Numbered from the stretch's first letter, positions 5,997 through 12,659 are shown. The stretch is 12,742 bases of DNA from WAOL01 sp964399035 (GCA_964399035.1 CAYNPH010000087.1:1-12742), one strand, 5' to 3'. The notes: generated from the letters alone by a model not told the origin. Program-made: numbers and translations.

Positions 5997-7079
5997 CTAC
6001 CTCACCTTCACGTCAACGCGGTAGATGAACTTGCGGGGAGCGTAGTCAAGGACACGCGTGACATCAAGGATCACTACCTTGAAGTCGCCCGGCACCGCAT
6101 TCATTACTGCCTCCCTCGCCTCACCCGCGCTCCGCGCCACCGTGTACACGTGGAGGTACCCGGCAGGCTTTACCTTACTTAGAACCTCGCCAATGAAGCT
6201 CACTGCTGCATGCGGGAGGTTCATTATGACCCTATCAAACGATGCTGTGGCCACCACAGCTAGGAAGTCCCGCACGTCACCCATCACGGGTACCGCCTTA
6301 CCCTTAATTCTCCTTGAGTTAAGCTCTAGGGACTCTATGAGGCACTTTATCGCGTGCGGGTTTATGTCAACCGCGAATACTCTGGCCTTCCGCGTGGTGA
6401 TTATGTGTAGCGTGAAGGGCCCGACACCACAGAATAGGTCAGCGACATCCTCACCCTCACTTACTAAGGACGCCACCCTACGGTGCTCCTCCGAGAGGGA
6501 TGGGTTGTAGTAGGTCTTACCCACATCAACGCGTATGAGCACGCCATACTCCTTATGTACCGTCTCGGTACGTCGCTCACCGCCCAAGTGAGTTAACTTA
6601 CGTACACGGTACTCACCCTCAACGGGGCCTGCCGCGTATACTGACTTAACGTTCTTAGCGACGCGCATTATGGACTCAGCAATGATGTCGCCATACCTTA
6701 AGGCCTCCTCGGGGAGCTGAATTATTGCTATGTCTCCAATGATGTCGTAGGATGACGGTATGGACTCAAGCAATTCCTCAGGAATCTTCCCCTTGAGGTA
6801 GTCCTTGAAGGTCTTCCCGAGCATTGTTTCCTCGAATAGCTCCTCACAGGCCTCAGCACTCACTAGGTGTTCCCTCAGCAGGGACACGGCATTGCTGCCG
6901 GGGCACGTTAAGGGTATTAGTAAGTAATTCCCTGCTCTACGGACCCTTAGCCCCTTAGCGACGAGGTTGCGTGCTCTAAGTAGCCTTAATGCTTGTTCAG
7001 CCTGCCTTAACGGGACCTTAACACAGTGCTTCTTCCTAGCCACGCCGCATACCAAACATAAATTGCGTTGAACACCCAT
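5997..7079 (-). CDS. trm5: tRNA (guanine37-N1)-methyltransferase Trm5 (Trm5b-like)
   Basis: The enzyme uses SAM to methylate N1 of G37 next to the anticodon, preventing frameshifting. With ATG at 7079 it has 360 residues. A D1-like N-terminal domain (about 18-60: VKVPLRQAEQALRLL, then GNYLLIPL) is followed by the D2 region and the class I methyltransferase domain. Key motifs are YYNPSLSEEHRRVAS (about 190-204), DLFCGVGPF (214-222), VDINPHAIKCLIESLELN (237-254) and NLPHAAVSFI (287-296). The NLP motif points to Trm5b/c rather than the NPPY-type Trm5a. The reading frame is open upstream to 7157, but that part overlaps nadK and looks unrelated, so it was excluded. An in-frame GTG at 7043 (MARKKHCVKVP) is an alternative start; it would remove an N-terminal CLVCGVARKKHC segment. 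Confidence 0.93.
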   Translation of the reverse strand: MGVQRNLCLVCGVARKKHCVKVPLRQAEQALRLLRARNLVAKGLRVRRAGNYLLIPLTCPGSNAVSLLREHLVSAEACEELFEETMLGKTFKDYLKGKIPEELLESIPSSYDIIGDIAIIQLPEEALRYGDIIAESIMRVAKNVKSVYAAGPVEGEYRVRKLTHLGGERRTETVHKEYGVLIRVDVGKTYYNPSLSEEHRRVASLVSEGEDVADLFCGVGPFTLHIITTRKARVFAVDINPHAIKCLIESLELNSRRIKGKAVPVMGDVRDFLAVVATASFDRVIMNLPHAAVSFIGEVLSKVKPAGYLHVYTVARSAGEAREAVMNAVPGDFKVVILDVTRVLDYAPRKFIYRVDVKVR

Positions 7080-7101
7080 TATCTTTTGGTGCTTAAGTGG
7101 T

Positions 7102-7929
7102 TTGAGGGTAGGGGTGGTTCCGAAGTTCAATAGCCCGCAGGCGATAGAACTCACCAAGCGAATACTTAATTACGGCGAGTTGAGCGGGCTTAAGATGTAC
7201 GTGGATCGAAGGGCTGCGAGGATGATTGACTGGGACAGGAAATTCACGCTTGGCAAGGATGACGTTGACCTAATAGTGGCTGTGGGCGGTGACGGCACGG
7301 TTCTAAGTACCCTACACCTTCTCGGCGATAAAGCCATACCCGTAGCCACAATAAGGTACGGCAGGAGAGGGTTCCTCTGCGATGTCGCGCCATTCGAGTA
7401 TACAGACATGATCGACCGTATCGTGACTGGGCGGTACAAGATAGTTAAGTACATGCGCCTCAAGGCCACTTGGCGCGGAACTACCTTGCCGTACGCGCTG
7501 AATGAGTACGCCATAGTGACGTCGAGTGAGGCGAGAACAAAGGTCTCAAGAATCCACGTGTGGAAGGATAGTGAGGAGATATACTACTTGGTGGGTGACG
7601 GGGTAATCATCGCCCCGCCAATAGGTTCGACGGCATACAGCTTAGCTGCTGGGGGACCCGTGGTGGAGCCCACAATGCGTGCAATAATAGTAACGCCTCT
7701 AGCACCCATAACCTTCTGCTGCAGGCCCGTAGTGCTTCCCCCAACATCCACCGTACGTGTTGTCGCATCAAGGGACTCACCCAGCCTCGAAGTTATCAGC
7801 GACGGGAACTACTCAGTAACGATCAGGCCGGGTGAGGAAATCACCATAACTGAGGCGCCGACCCCCGCGCTATTCGCTCGGTTCTACATGGGTGATTACT
7901 ACGTCCGCCTCTTCGAGAGATGCATGTAA
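7102..7929 (+). CDS. nadK: NAD kinase
   Basis: The enzyme phosphorylates NAD to NADP with ATP (or polyphosphate in some archaea) in the cytosol. At 275 residues it is full length. It shows MRVGVVPKFNSPQAIELTKRI at the N-terminus, AVGGDGTVLSTLH (60-72) with the GGDGT nucleotide motif, NEYAIVTS (134-141) and the substrate loop GDGVIIAPPIGSTAYSLAAGGP (165-186). The loop reads APPIGSTAYS where TPTGSTAYS is common. The TTG start at 7102 keeps the conserved first strand, with GGTG at 7088-7091; a GTG at 7114 would remove part of it. It is divergent from trm5 over 22 bp and its last 38 nt overlap the nob1 reading frame, so the two are probably co-transcribed. It complements pncA in NAD(P) metabolism. 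Confidence 0.94.
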   Translation: MRVGVVPKFNSPQAIELTKRILNYGELSGLKMYVDRRAARMIDWDRKFTLGKDDVDLIVAVGGDGTVLSTLHLLGDKAIPVATIRYGRRGFLCDVAPFEYTDMIDRIVTGRYKIVKYMRLKATWRGTTLPYALNEYAIVTSSEARTKVSRIHVWKDSEEIYYLVGDGVIIAPPIGSTAYSLAAGGPVVEPTMRAIIVTPLAPITFCCRPVVLPPTSTVRVVASRDSPSLEVISDGNYSVTIRPGEEITITEAPTPALFARFYMGDYYVRLFERCM

Positions 7930-8440
7930 GGGGAAGGGGAGGCGAGGCTCTGAGGTAGCCTACGTTGTAGACGCCGCAGGTTTCTTCGCCGGACTACAGA
8001 ACGTGTTAATCGGTAAGGCATATACCACACCGGAGGTGCTGAGTGAGGTTAAGGATGAATCTAGCCGGAGGGCACTGGAGCTGGCTTTAGCCGCTGGCAA
8101 GATAATTGTTGCCGAGCCCTCCGAGGCGGAGCTCCAGCAGGCTGCTAGGGTCGCTAAGTCACTTGGTGAGCTGGGAAGGCTCTCAACCACTGATCTGAGG
8201 GTCTTGGGTATCGCATGCTCACTGATTAGGAAGGGGTTCAAGGTAGTTGTTGTCAGCGATGACCGTTCCGTTCAGAACGTGGCGCTGAAGCTAGGGGCTG
8301 AGGTAATGGGGGTTAAGAGGACCTCACTCAGGAGGCCGAGAAGGTACGTCTATGTTTGCCCGGCATGCGGCGCGGTGTTCGATAGGCCCGGTACCTGCCC
8401 GAGGTGTGGTGTAGCGCAACTTAAGCGGAAGAAAGCGTAG
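7892..8440 (+). CDS. nob1: Endoribonuclease Nob1 (PIN domain plus zinc ribbon)
   Basis: This archaeal ribosome-assembly nuclease matures the 3' end of 16S rRNA. The PIN domain starts at YVVDAAGFFAG (D27). Further acidic residues are E48 or E52 (TPEVLSEV), D101 (LSTTDLRVLG) and D123/D124 (VVVSDDRSVQN), as expected for a PIN metal site. The zinc ribbon is CPAC (156-159) and CPRC (169-172), followed by a basic tail. The start is odd. The only canonical codon before the PIN domain is GTG at 7892, inside nadK, which adds about 20 residues that homologues lack. A strong GGGGAGG at 7936-7942 instead points to initiation near 7952-7955, where only GAG and GTA are in frame. Function is confident; the N-terminus is not. 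Confidence 0.9.
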   Translation: MITTSASSRDACKGKGRRGSEVAYVVDAAGFFAGLQNVLIGKAYTTPEVLSEVKDESSRRALELALAAGKIIVAEPSEAELQQAARVAKSLGELGRLSTTDLRVLGIACSLIRKGFKVVVVSDDRSVQNVALKLGAEVMGVKRTSLRRPRRYVYVCPACGAVFDRPGTCPRCGVAQLKRKKA

Positions 8441-8450
8441 GTTCGATTCG

Positions 8451-9878
8451 TTAGTCCCACTCGGTGAGGCGCCACGCAAGAGTCCATGTACTCCCTAAGG
8501 AACTCATTCCCTTACGTGCGGACTGCTCCCTACTAGCCCGACCACGCTTTTCTTCCCTGTACTTGAAGTATTCCTCCGCTGTCTCGGGGAAGAGGCAGTA
8601 TGTTAGCACGTCCTCCCATTTCCTTAGGTACCCTTTCCTAGCTACTTCCTCCTCACACTTCCTTAACGCTGGCTCTAGGAGGTCCGCTGGCCTCACGGTG
8701 ATTGGTTCCTCACCCTTAAGCACCATGCGCTTTATCTCCTCCTTTATCGGCGCTGGTGGGCGGCCGTAAAGCCCCTTCACGTAGTCCCTTACTTCCTTAG
8801 CTATTACCTTGTACCGGCCGAGAAGCACGTTGAGTACTGCCTGCGTCCCCACTATTTGTGATAGGGGCGTCACGAGCGGTGGGTACCCCAGGTCAGCGCG
8901 GACTCTTGGAACCTCCTCAAGCACGGCGTCTAGCTTGCTTAACGCGCCCTCCTGCTTTAGTTGCGCGACTAGGTTTGACAGCATTCCTCCCGGTATCTGA
9001 TGCACGACGACGTCTGGGTTCGGGAGGAGGACTCTGGGATTGAGGAGCTTAGCGTACTTCTCGAACAGCACGTGTTTCAGGTACTTCGAGATCTCATGTA
9101 TTGCCTTCTCATTGAGTTGCGGCCTTAAGTCGTCTGGTAGCGCGTAGAGTACTGACTGTATCCCTGGCTGCGCCGTCCCGAAGGCTAGGGGGGATACGGC
9201 CGTGTCTATGAAGTCCGCGCCTGCCTTAACCACCTCCACGTAGGTCGCGACCGCCACGCCGCCTGTTGCGTGTGAGTGGACGTTCACCGGAACCTTGAAT
9301 TCCTTCTTTATCGTACGCACAAGTTCGGTCCCGACGTGAGGGCGGAGTATGCCTGCCATGTCCTTAATCGTTATCACGTCCACTTCGAGCGCGAGGAGTT
9401 CTTCCGTTACCTTCAGGTAGTACTCTAGGGTATGGACTGGTGAGACTGTGTAGGAGATAGCTCCTTGGACTATTGCCCCCACGGACTTAGCCTTCCTTAT
9501 TGATGTCCTCATGTTCCTTACGTCGTTTAGGGCGTCGAACACTCTGAATATGTCTATGCCGTTGTCGTATGCCTTCTCAACGAATGCCTCCACAACATCG
9601 TCAGGGTAGTGGCGGTACCCTACAAGGTTCTGGCCCCTTAGGAGCATCTGTAGTTTGGTTCTCCTTACCTCCCTCCTTAGGGTTCTCAGGCGCTCCCACG
9701 GGTCCTCCTTAAGGTACCTTATGCAGGCATCGAATGTCGCGCCTCCCCATACCTCGAGGGAGTAGAACCCTACTTCATCGATTACCTTCGCTATGGGTAT
9801 CATGTCTTCTGTCCTTAGCCTAGTTGCTATCAGGGATTGATGCGCGTCGCGCAACGTGGTGTCTATTATTTGAACCAT
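8451..9878 (-). CDS. pycB: Pyruvate carboxylase subunit B / oxaloacetate decarboxylase alpha-type carboxyltransferase without a biotinyl domain
   Basis: This is the carboxyltransferase subunit that moves CO2 between biotin and pyruvate/oxaloacetate. The TIM barrel begins IIDTTLRDAHQSL (metal ligand D11) and continues LEVWGGATFDACIRYL (41-56), MLLRGQNLVGYRHY (78-91), FRVFDALNDVRNM (111-123), IKDMAG (171-176; K172 would be the carboxylated lysine) and HSHATGG (201-207; metal-binding histidines). The PYC_OADA domain follows with HQIPGGMLSNL (293-303). At 475 residues it stops before any biotinyl domain: no AMKM motif, only a basic tail RASREQSARKGM. A separate carrier protein must exist elsewhere, as in transcarboxylase 5S. 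ATG at 9878 is preceded by GGTGAAGG. The exact reaction (pyruvate carboxylase, decarboxylase or transcarboxylase) is not settled by sequence. Confidence 0.88.
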   Translation of the reverse strand: MVQIIDTTLRDAHQSLIATRLRTEDMIPIAKVIDEVGFYSLEVWGGATFDACIRYLKEDPWERLRTLRREVRRTKLQMLLRGQNLVGYRHYPDDVVEAFVEKAYDNGIDIFRVFDALNDVRNMRTSIRKAKSVGAIVQGAISYTVSPVHTLEYYLKVTEELLALEVDVITIKDMAGILRPHVGTELVRTIKKEFKVPVNVHSHATGGVAVATYVEVVKAGADFIDTAVSPLAFGTAQPGIQSVLYALPDDLRPQLNEKAIHEISKYLKHVLFEKYAKLLNPRVLLPNPDVVVHQIPGGMLSNLVAQLKQEGALSKLDAVLEEVPRVRADLGYPPLVTPLSQIVGTQAVLNVLLGRYKVIAKEVRDYVKGLYGRPPAPIKEEIKRMVLKGEEPITVRPADLLEPALRKCEEEVARKGYLRKWEDVLTYCLFPETAEEYFKYREEKRGRASREQSARKGMSSLGSTWTLAWRLTEWD

Positions 9879-9920
9879 CCTTCACCATCCCCGGTCTTCC
9901 GACCGTTTGAGAGGTGTGGC

Positions 9921-9940
9921 TGAGGAAATACACTTTTTCC
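9921..9940. promoter_or_regulatory. Shared A+T-rich block between pycB and the MFS gene
   Basis: The block (GGAAATACACTTTTTCC) is the only TATA-like sequence between these divergent genes. Read leftward it predicts a start near 9905, leaving a pycB leader with GGTGA. Read rightward it predicts about 9953, which supports the ATG at 9974 for the transporter. Confidence 0.4.
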
Positions 9941-9973
9941 TCTGCTAAGATTCAAGGTGTGTTGGGCTCAAGG

Positions 9974-11206
9974 ATGGGCATAGATAATAGCAGCGACTTG
10001 CGCAGGGTCACAGCATTCGCGTTCACTAGCATGATACTACCTACACTATCCTACGTTGTCAGCGCGCCCTATCTTAAGTTACTGGGCTTCAGTCCCGTGG
10101 AGTACGGTGTGCTTGGGAGCTTAACGACCGCAGTATCCCTCACCTCGGTTCTCCTTACCGGGTGGCTTACTGATAGGTACAGAGCGTCCACGCTCGTGCT
10201 TGCCGCGTTACTTCTTGAGAGCGCTAGCTACGCGCTTATGTCGCTGGGGTTGAGACCATTGATTTACCTTGCCTCAGCACTCACTGGCATGTCAGGCGCG
10301 CTCTTCACGATCCCGATCGAGGTCCTTGTTAGTCGCGTCACTAGTAAGGAGCGTTTCCATTACTCCTACACGTACCTGTACGCCTCCATGAGCTTCGGTA
10401 ATGCCGTGGGGGCGATCCTTGGCTGGGTTCCCGAGCGTTTAGGGACGGCACTCGCGGCGGGCACTCTAGAATCCTACCGTTACTGCCTGCTTATCGTAGC
10501 ATTACTTAATCCCTTACCCGCTCTGTTTCTATTAGGGCTTCGCGAGGAGGTAAGTGCTGCATCTAAGCATGGCTCAAGCGTTAACCTGCGTGACGTTACC
10601 TCGACCTTCAAGGCTCTGGGGCAGGCATTCTATAAGCTCCTCGTGTTTGAGGGCTTAATTACCTTAGGCGCGTCGCTAGCAATCCACAACGCTAACTACT
10701 ACTTCGTGCTTAAGTACGGTGTCGGTAGCGGTGAGCTCGGGACACTGCAGTTCTTCGAGAGCCTCGGTATGGGGGCGTTGATGCTTACCATGCCCAAGCT
10801 CAGTGAACGTGTTGGCGACCCGCTGAAGACCTATGCTTACGTGGCATTCACCAGCTTGCCATTACTAATAGCCATAACCTACGTGAATAACTACTACCTA
10901 GCCATGGCGTTATTCGTTGCCCGCACAGTAATAATGAATGTCGCCAGCCCCCTCTTCACGGCATTTACGATGTCGATACTCCCTAAGGAGCATAGAGGGA
11001 AGGCCCTCTCACTCATGAACATCATCAGGGACCTCGTCAGCATAGCTGGCCGTGGCTTTGGCGGATACTTACTCAGCGTAAACCTCGAATACCCGTTCAG
11101 AATAACCACCGGGGTGTACTGCGTGGCCTTAACCTACCTACTAATCGCCTTCCGCAATGCAGGACGGGAGACGGGGAAACCAAGTGACGGGGAGCCTTCA
11201 AAATAG
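9974..11206 (+). CDS. Major facilitator superfamily transporter
   Basis: This 410-residue integral membrane protein has about 12 hydrophobic segments in two halves. The MFS loop signature between helices 2 and 3 is present as GWLTDRYRAS, shortly after GFSPVEYGVLGSL. A central hydrophilic loop (REEVSAASKHGSSVNLRDV) divides the halves. A matching cytoplasmic motif in the second half is KEHRGKALSLMNIIRDL, followed by GRGFGGYLL. The substrate cannot be told. The frame is open back to a GTG at 9914, but that extension overlaps the putative shared promoter and looks non-membrane, so the ATG at 9974 (MGIDNSSDLRRV) is preferred. The C-terminus is short and charged. It is convergent with tRNA-Leu, 54 bp away. 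Confidence 0.85.
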   Translation: MGIDNSSDLRRVTAFAFTSMILPTLSYVVSAPYLKLLGFSPVEYGVLGSLTTAVSLTSVLLTGWLTDRYRASTLVLAALLLESASYALMSLGLRPLIYLASALTGMSGALFTIPIEVLVSRVTSKERFHYSYTYLYASMSFGNAVGAILGWVPERLGTALAAGTLESYRYCLLIVALLNPLPALFLLGLREEVSAASKHGSSVNLRDVTSTFKALGQAFYKLLVFEGLITLGASLAIHNANYYFVLKYGVGSGELGTLQFFESLGMGALMLTMPKLSERVGDPLKTYAYVAFTSLPLLIAITYVNNYYLAMALFVARTVIMNVASPLFTAFTMSILPKEHRGKALSLMNIIRDLVSIAGRGFGGYLLSVNLEYPFRITTGVYCVALTYLLIAFRNAGRETGKPSDGEPSK

Positions 11207-11260
11207 GCTCACTTAACCTGCGTAAGCTACGCTTAACCTCAACCATGACAGAACATGGGC

Positions 11261-11348
11261 TGGTGCGGGGGGTGGGATTCGAACCCACGCAGGCCTACGC
11301 CAGCGGGTCTTAAGCCCGCCCCCTTTGGCCGAGCTCGGGCACCCCCGC
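11261..11348 (-). tRNA. tRNA-Leu (anticodon TAA), no intron
   Basis: It is an 88-nt class II tRNA including an encoded CCA (plus strand TGG at 11261-11263). The acceptor stem GCGGGGG pairs with CCCCCGC. The anticodon stem GCGGG/CCCGC holds loop CTTAAGA with anticodon TAA and G37. A long variable arm is present, and the T arm is GTGGG TTCGAAT CCCAC. G37 makes it a potential Trm5 substrate. A TATA-like CCTTAAACC on the minus strand at about 11372-11380 predicts a start next to the mature 5' end. Confidence 0.97.
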
Positions 11349-11370
11349 CCAGATTGTATTCTTGTTTGGG

Positions 11371-11419
11371 GGGTTTAAGGTTAATGGTTGGGTGGGAATC
11401 CATGTTAAAGCTTAAAACC
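11371..11419. promoter_or_regulatory. Divergent promoters of tRNA-Leu and tRNA-Arg
   Basis: The TATA-like boxes are CCTTAAACC on the minus strand (about 11372-11380) and GCTTAAAACC on the plus strand (11410-11419). Each lies about 26-30 nt before its tRNA's 5' end, so each tRNA has its own promoter and almost no leader. Confidence 0.6.
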
Positions 11420-11446
11420 GGTGCACTCAAGAAGAGTTATCGGTGG

Positions 11447-11574
11447 GGGCCCGTAGCTCAGCTAGGATAGAGCGCCGGCCTCCTAAAGGTCCGGGGGTTC
11501 CTAACCACTGACGGTTTCCCGGCTCTGACCGGGGAAGCCGGATGTCGGGGGTTCAAATCCCCCCGGGCCCGCCA
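11447..11574 (+). tRNA. tRNA-Arg (anticodon CCT), with intron
   Basis: The gene is 128 nt with encoded CCA (11572-11574); the mature form is about 78 nt. The acceptor is GGGCCCG/CGGGCCC, the D stem GCTC/GAGC and the T arm GGGGG TTCAAAT CCCCC. Anticodon stem CCGGC (11475-11479) pairs with GCCGG (11537-11541). Removing about 50 nt leaves loop CTCCTAA with anticodon CCT and A37. U36-A37 makes it an expected t6A (Sua5-dependent) substrate. Confidence 0.95.
11486..11535 (+). other. Intron of tRNA-Arg(CCT), about 50 nt
   Basis: It lies between positions 37 and 38, but the exact cut is ambiguous by 1 nt because As flank both sites. GGTC (11488-11491) pairs with GACC (11527-11530). The central helix can be TCCT or CTCC with GGGG (11531-11534). 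The flanking loops are unequal (8 nt and 6 nt between the outer and inner helices), so this is a relaxed rather than canonical bulge-helix-bulge. Confidence 0.8.
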
Positions 11575-11763
11575 CACGCCCCACCGTTTCTGAGTTTTCC
11601 ACTCCTCAACCGTGGTGAGTCATGGGGATCGCTAACTTAGTTTAGTGACAGTACATAAGGTGCGGACCGTGATTCGTTAAGTGTTATGCTGGTGTGGGAT
11701 TACTTGCGTAGTAGCGTTTTACGGTTTAGTAGGGGCTTAATCATGAAGAAGTTATTTGCTTAG
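11575..11763. other. 189-bp spacer between tRNA-Arg and tRNA-Glu
   Basis: This gap lies between the 3' ends of two convergent tRNA genes. I see no credible reading frame, C/D boxes or strong hairpin. T-rich runs follow each tRNA 3' end (for example GTTTCTGAGTTTTCC after tRNA-Arg) and may terminate transcription. Confidence 0.5.
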
Positions 11764-11869
11764 TGGTGCCGCGGCCGGGATTTGAACCCGGGTCACGGGC
11801 TGTCCACGCAGGGCCGGCTCAAGCCTGCTCGAAAGGCCCGCATACTTGGCCGGGCTATACTACCGCGGC
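11764..11869 (-). tRNA. tRNA-Glu (anticodon TTC), with intron
   Basis: The gene is 106 nt with encoded CCA; the mature form is 78 nt. The acceptor GCCGCGG pairs with CCGCGGC. The D stem uses the GTAT/GTAT pairing common in archaeal Glu/Asp tRNAs, and the T arm is CCGGG TTCAAAT CCCGG. The anticodon stem CGGGC/GCCCG holds loop C-T-TTC-G-A after splicing, giving anticodon TTC with G37. A TATA-like TTTTAAGCC on the minus strand (about 11892-11900) is correctly spaced. Confidence 0.93.
11802..11829 (-). other. Intron of tRNA-Glu(TTC), 28 nt, canonical 37/38 position
   Basis: Exactly 7 nt separate the anticodon stem from the inner helix GCAGG/CCTGC on each side, which is the 4+3 geometry of a bulge-helix-bulge. 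The central helix CTTT against GTGG is weak (one Watson-Crick pair, two G-U, one U-U). Confidence 0.85.
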
Positions 11870-11917
11870 ACCAATAACGAGGATTTTCGGGGGCTTAAAA
11901 GTCTTCCAATGGGGGTG

Positions 11918-12020
11918 TGGTGCGGCGGCCGGGATTTGAACCCGGGATCTCCGGCGTTCCGCGGCGCAGGACCACTGCCTTGGCAGGCCGGCGTCCTAGA
12001 CCAGGCTAGACGACCGCCGC
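11918..12020 (-). tRNA. tRNA-Gly (anticodon GCC), with intron
   Basis: The gene is 103 nt with encoded CCA; the spliced form is 79 nt. The acceptor GCGGCGG pairs with CCGCCGC, and the D stem is GTCT/GGAC. The anticodon stem CCGGC/GCCGG holds loop CTGCCAC after splicing. The T arm is CCGGG TTCAAAT CCCGG. A TATA-like CTTAAAAGG on the minus strand (about 12044-12052) sits about 26 nt before the start. The stop codon of the upstream membrane-protein gene lies inside its D arm. Confidence 0.96.
11957..11980 (-). other. Intron of tRNA-Gly(GCC), 24 nt, canonical 37/38 position
   Basis: The central helix CTGC with GCGG forms four pairs, flanked by 3-nt bulges CAA and AAC, and the inner helix begins GGC/GCC. 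This is a textbook bulge-helix-bulge with cuts after A37 and before C38. Confidence 0.92.
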
Positions 12021-12595
12021 CCAGATTGAGTTACCTTGAATCCCCTTTTAAGTTTTAGTGGGTTTGGTGACGCGCCTCTCACCGCTTTTACCGACGCTGT
12101 TAGGATTACCGCTAACCCCACACACCATGATGGGGTTAACCCTGCGTAAGGGGTGAGCGCTGACGCCACGAGTGTCCCGCCTAAGATGGCCATGCTGATG
12201 CCCGGTAAGTCCCTATTCAGGATATAGATTATCGGTGTTAGGGTGATAACCATGGTTAATGCGATGAGTTCTGGCGGCAGGGCCCACGACTGATCGTGCA
12301 GAGCTGACAAGGTAACCCACGCCAAGTACGTCGCAAGCGAAACGGCTAGCGCCGCGCGCCACAGCATGAAGCCCACTAGGAAAAGCGTTAAGCCAAGTAG
12401 GAACTTAACCAGCGGGAGGGTGATCCACGCCGCAGGCGGTGGGGGCAGGCTCACGCCAGTAAGCGATAACGCGAAAGTTATGCTGATGGGGCCGAGCCAT
12501 AACGCGACAGCCAGACCCGTGATGGTACGCGTGACATAAGCACCTAGGAATGCCGCAAACAACCCGCATATCACAGCAATCAATGCCCCAAGCAA
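11996..12595 (-). CDS. Multi-pass membrane protein of unknown function
   Basis: This is a hydrophobic protein with about six membrane segments (for example GALIAVICGLFAAFLGAYV, ITGLAVALWLGPISITFAL, LVKFLLGLTLFLVGFMLW, PELIALTMVITLTPIIYIL and WCVGLAVILTASVKAV) and a basic tail GASPNPLKLKRGFK. I do not recognise a family. The frame is open from a TTG at 12652, but that lies upstream of the TTTAAA box (12627-12636) expected to drive the gene. A TTG at 12595, preceded by GGTG, is a better start and gives 199 residues. The last nine codons or so overlap the tRNA-Gly gene on the same strand, and the gene also spans the tRNA promoter. Steady hydrophobic periodicity argues for real coding; the boundaries are uncertain. 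Confidence 0.6.
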   Translation of the reverse strand: MLGALIAVICGLFAAFLGAYVTRTITGLAVALWLGPISITFALSLTGVSLPPPPAAWITLPLVKFLLGLTLFLVGFMLWRAALAVSLATYLAWVTLSALHDQSWALPPELIALTMVITLTPIIYILNRDLPGISMAILGGTLVASALTPYAGLTPSWCVGLAVILTASVKAVRGASPNPLKLKRGFKVTQSGRRSSSLV

Positions 12596-12626
12596 CCCAA
12601 CACACCATGCTCTAAGGATGAGCAAA

Positions 12627-12636
12627 CCTTTAAAAG
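12627..12636. promoter_or_regulatory. Shared TATA element for tRNA-Ile and the membrane protein
   Basis: CCTTTAAAAG has a palindromic TTTAAA core. Rightward spacing predicts a start near 12657, just before tRNA-Ile (12660). Leftward spacing predicts about 12606, just before the TTG at 12595. One element may serve both directions. Confidence 0.55.
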
Positions 12637-12659
12637 AAAACCACCCCCACAAATACGTG

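Noticed and set aside
5896..7071. A 13-nt sequence, TAAATTGCGTTGA, occurs at 5896-5908 and 7059-7071, near the starts of sua5 and trm5
   Set aside because: About one such 13-mer match is expected by chance in a window of this size. Its distance to the two start codons differs, and in trm5 it may be coding.
7080..7157. N-terminal extension of trm5 back to 7157
   Set aside because: It overlaps the conserved first strand of nadK on the opposite strand and resembles no Trm5 sequence; the ATG at 7079 is the better start.
9914..9973. N-terminal extension of the MFS transporter from a GTG at 9914
   Set aside because: It is polar, not expected for the family, and would cover the only TATA-like block available to either divergent gene.
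11207..11260. Small dyad GCGTA-AGC-TACGC and repeated CTTAACC near 11214-11238
   Set aside because: It is only 5 bp, lies between convergent genes, and is too weak to call a terminator or regulatory site.
11255..11470. Short frames spanning tRNA-Leu and tRNA-Arg
   Set aside because: They translate tRNA sequence and its spacer; the tRNA folds fully explain the region.
12405..12608. A 67-codon minus-strand frame beginning with ATG at 12608
   Set aside because: It is in another frame of the membrane-protein gene and lacks that frame's hydrophobic periodicity. Its ATG is the better-looking start codon, so it deserves a glance if the 12595 start fails.
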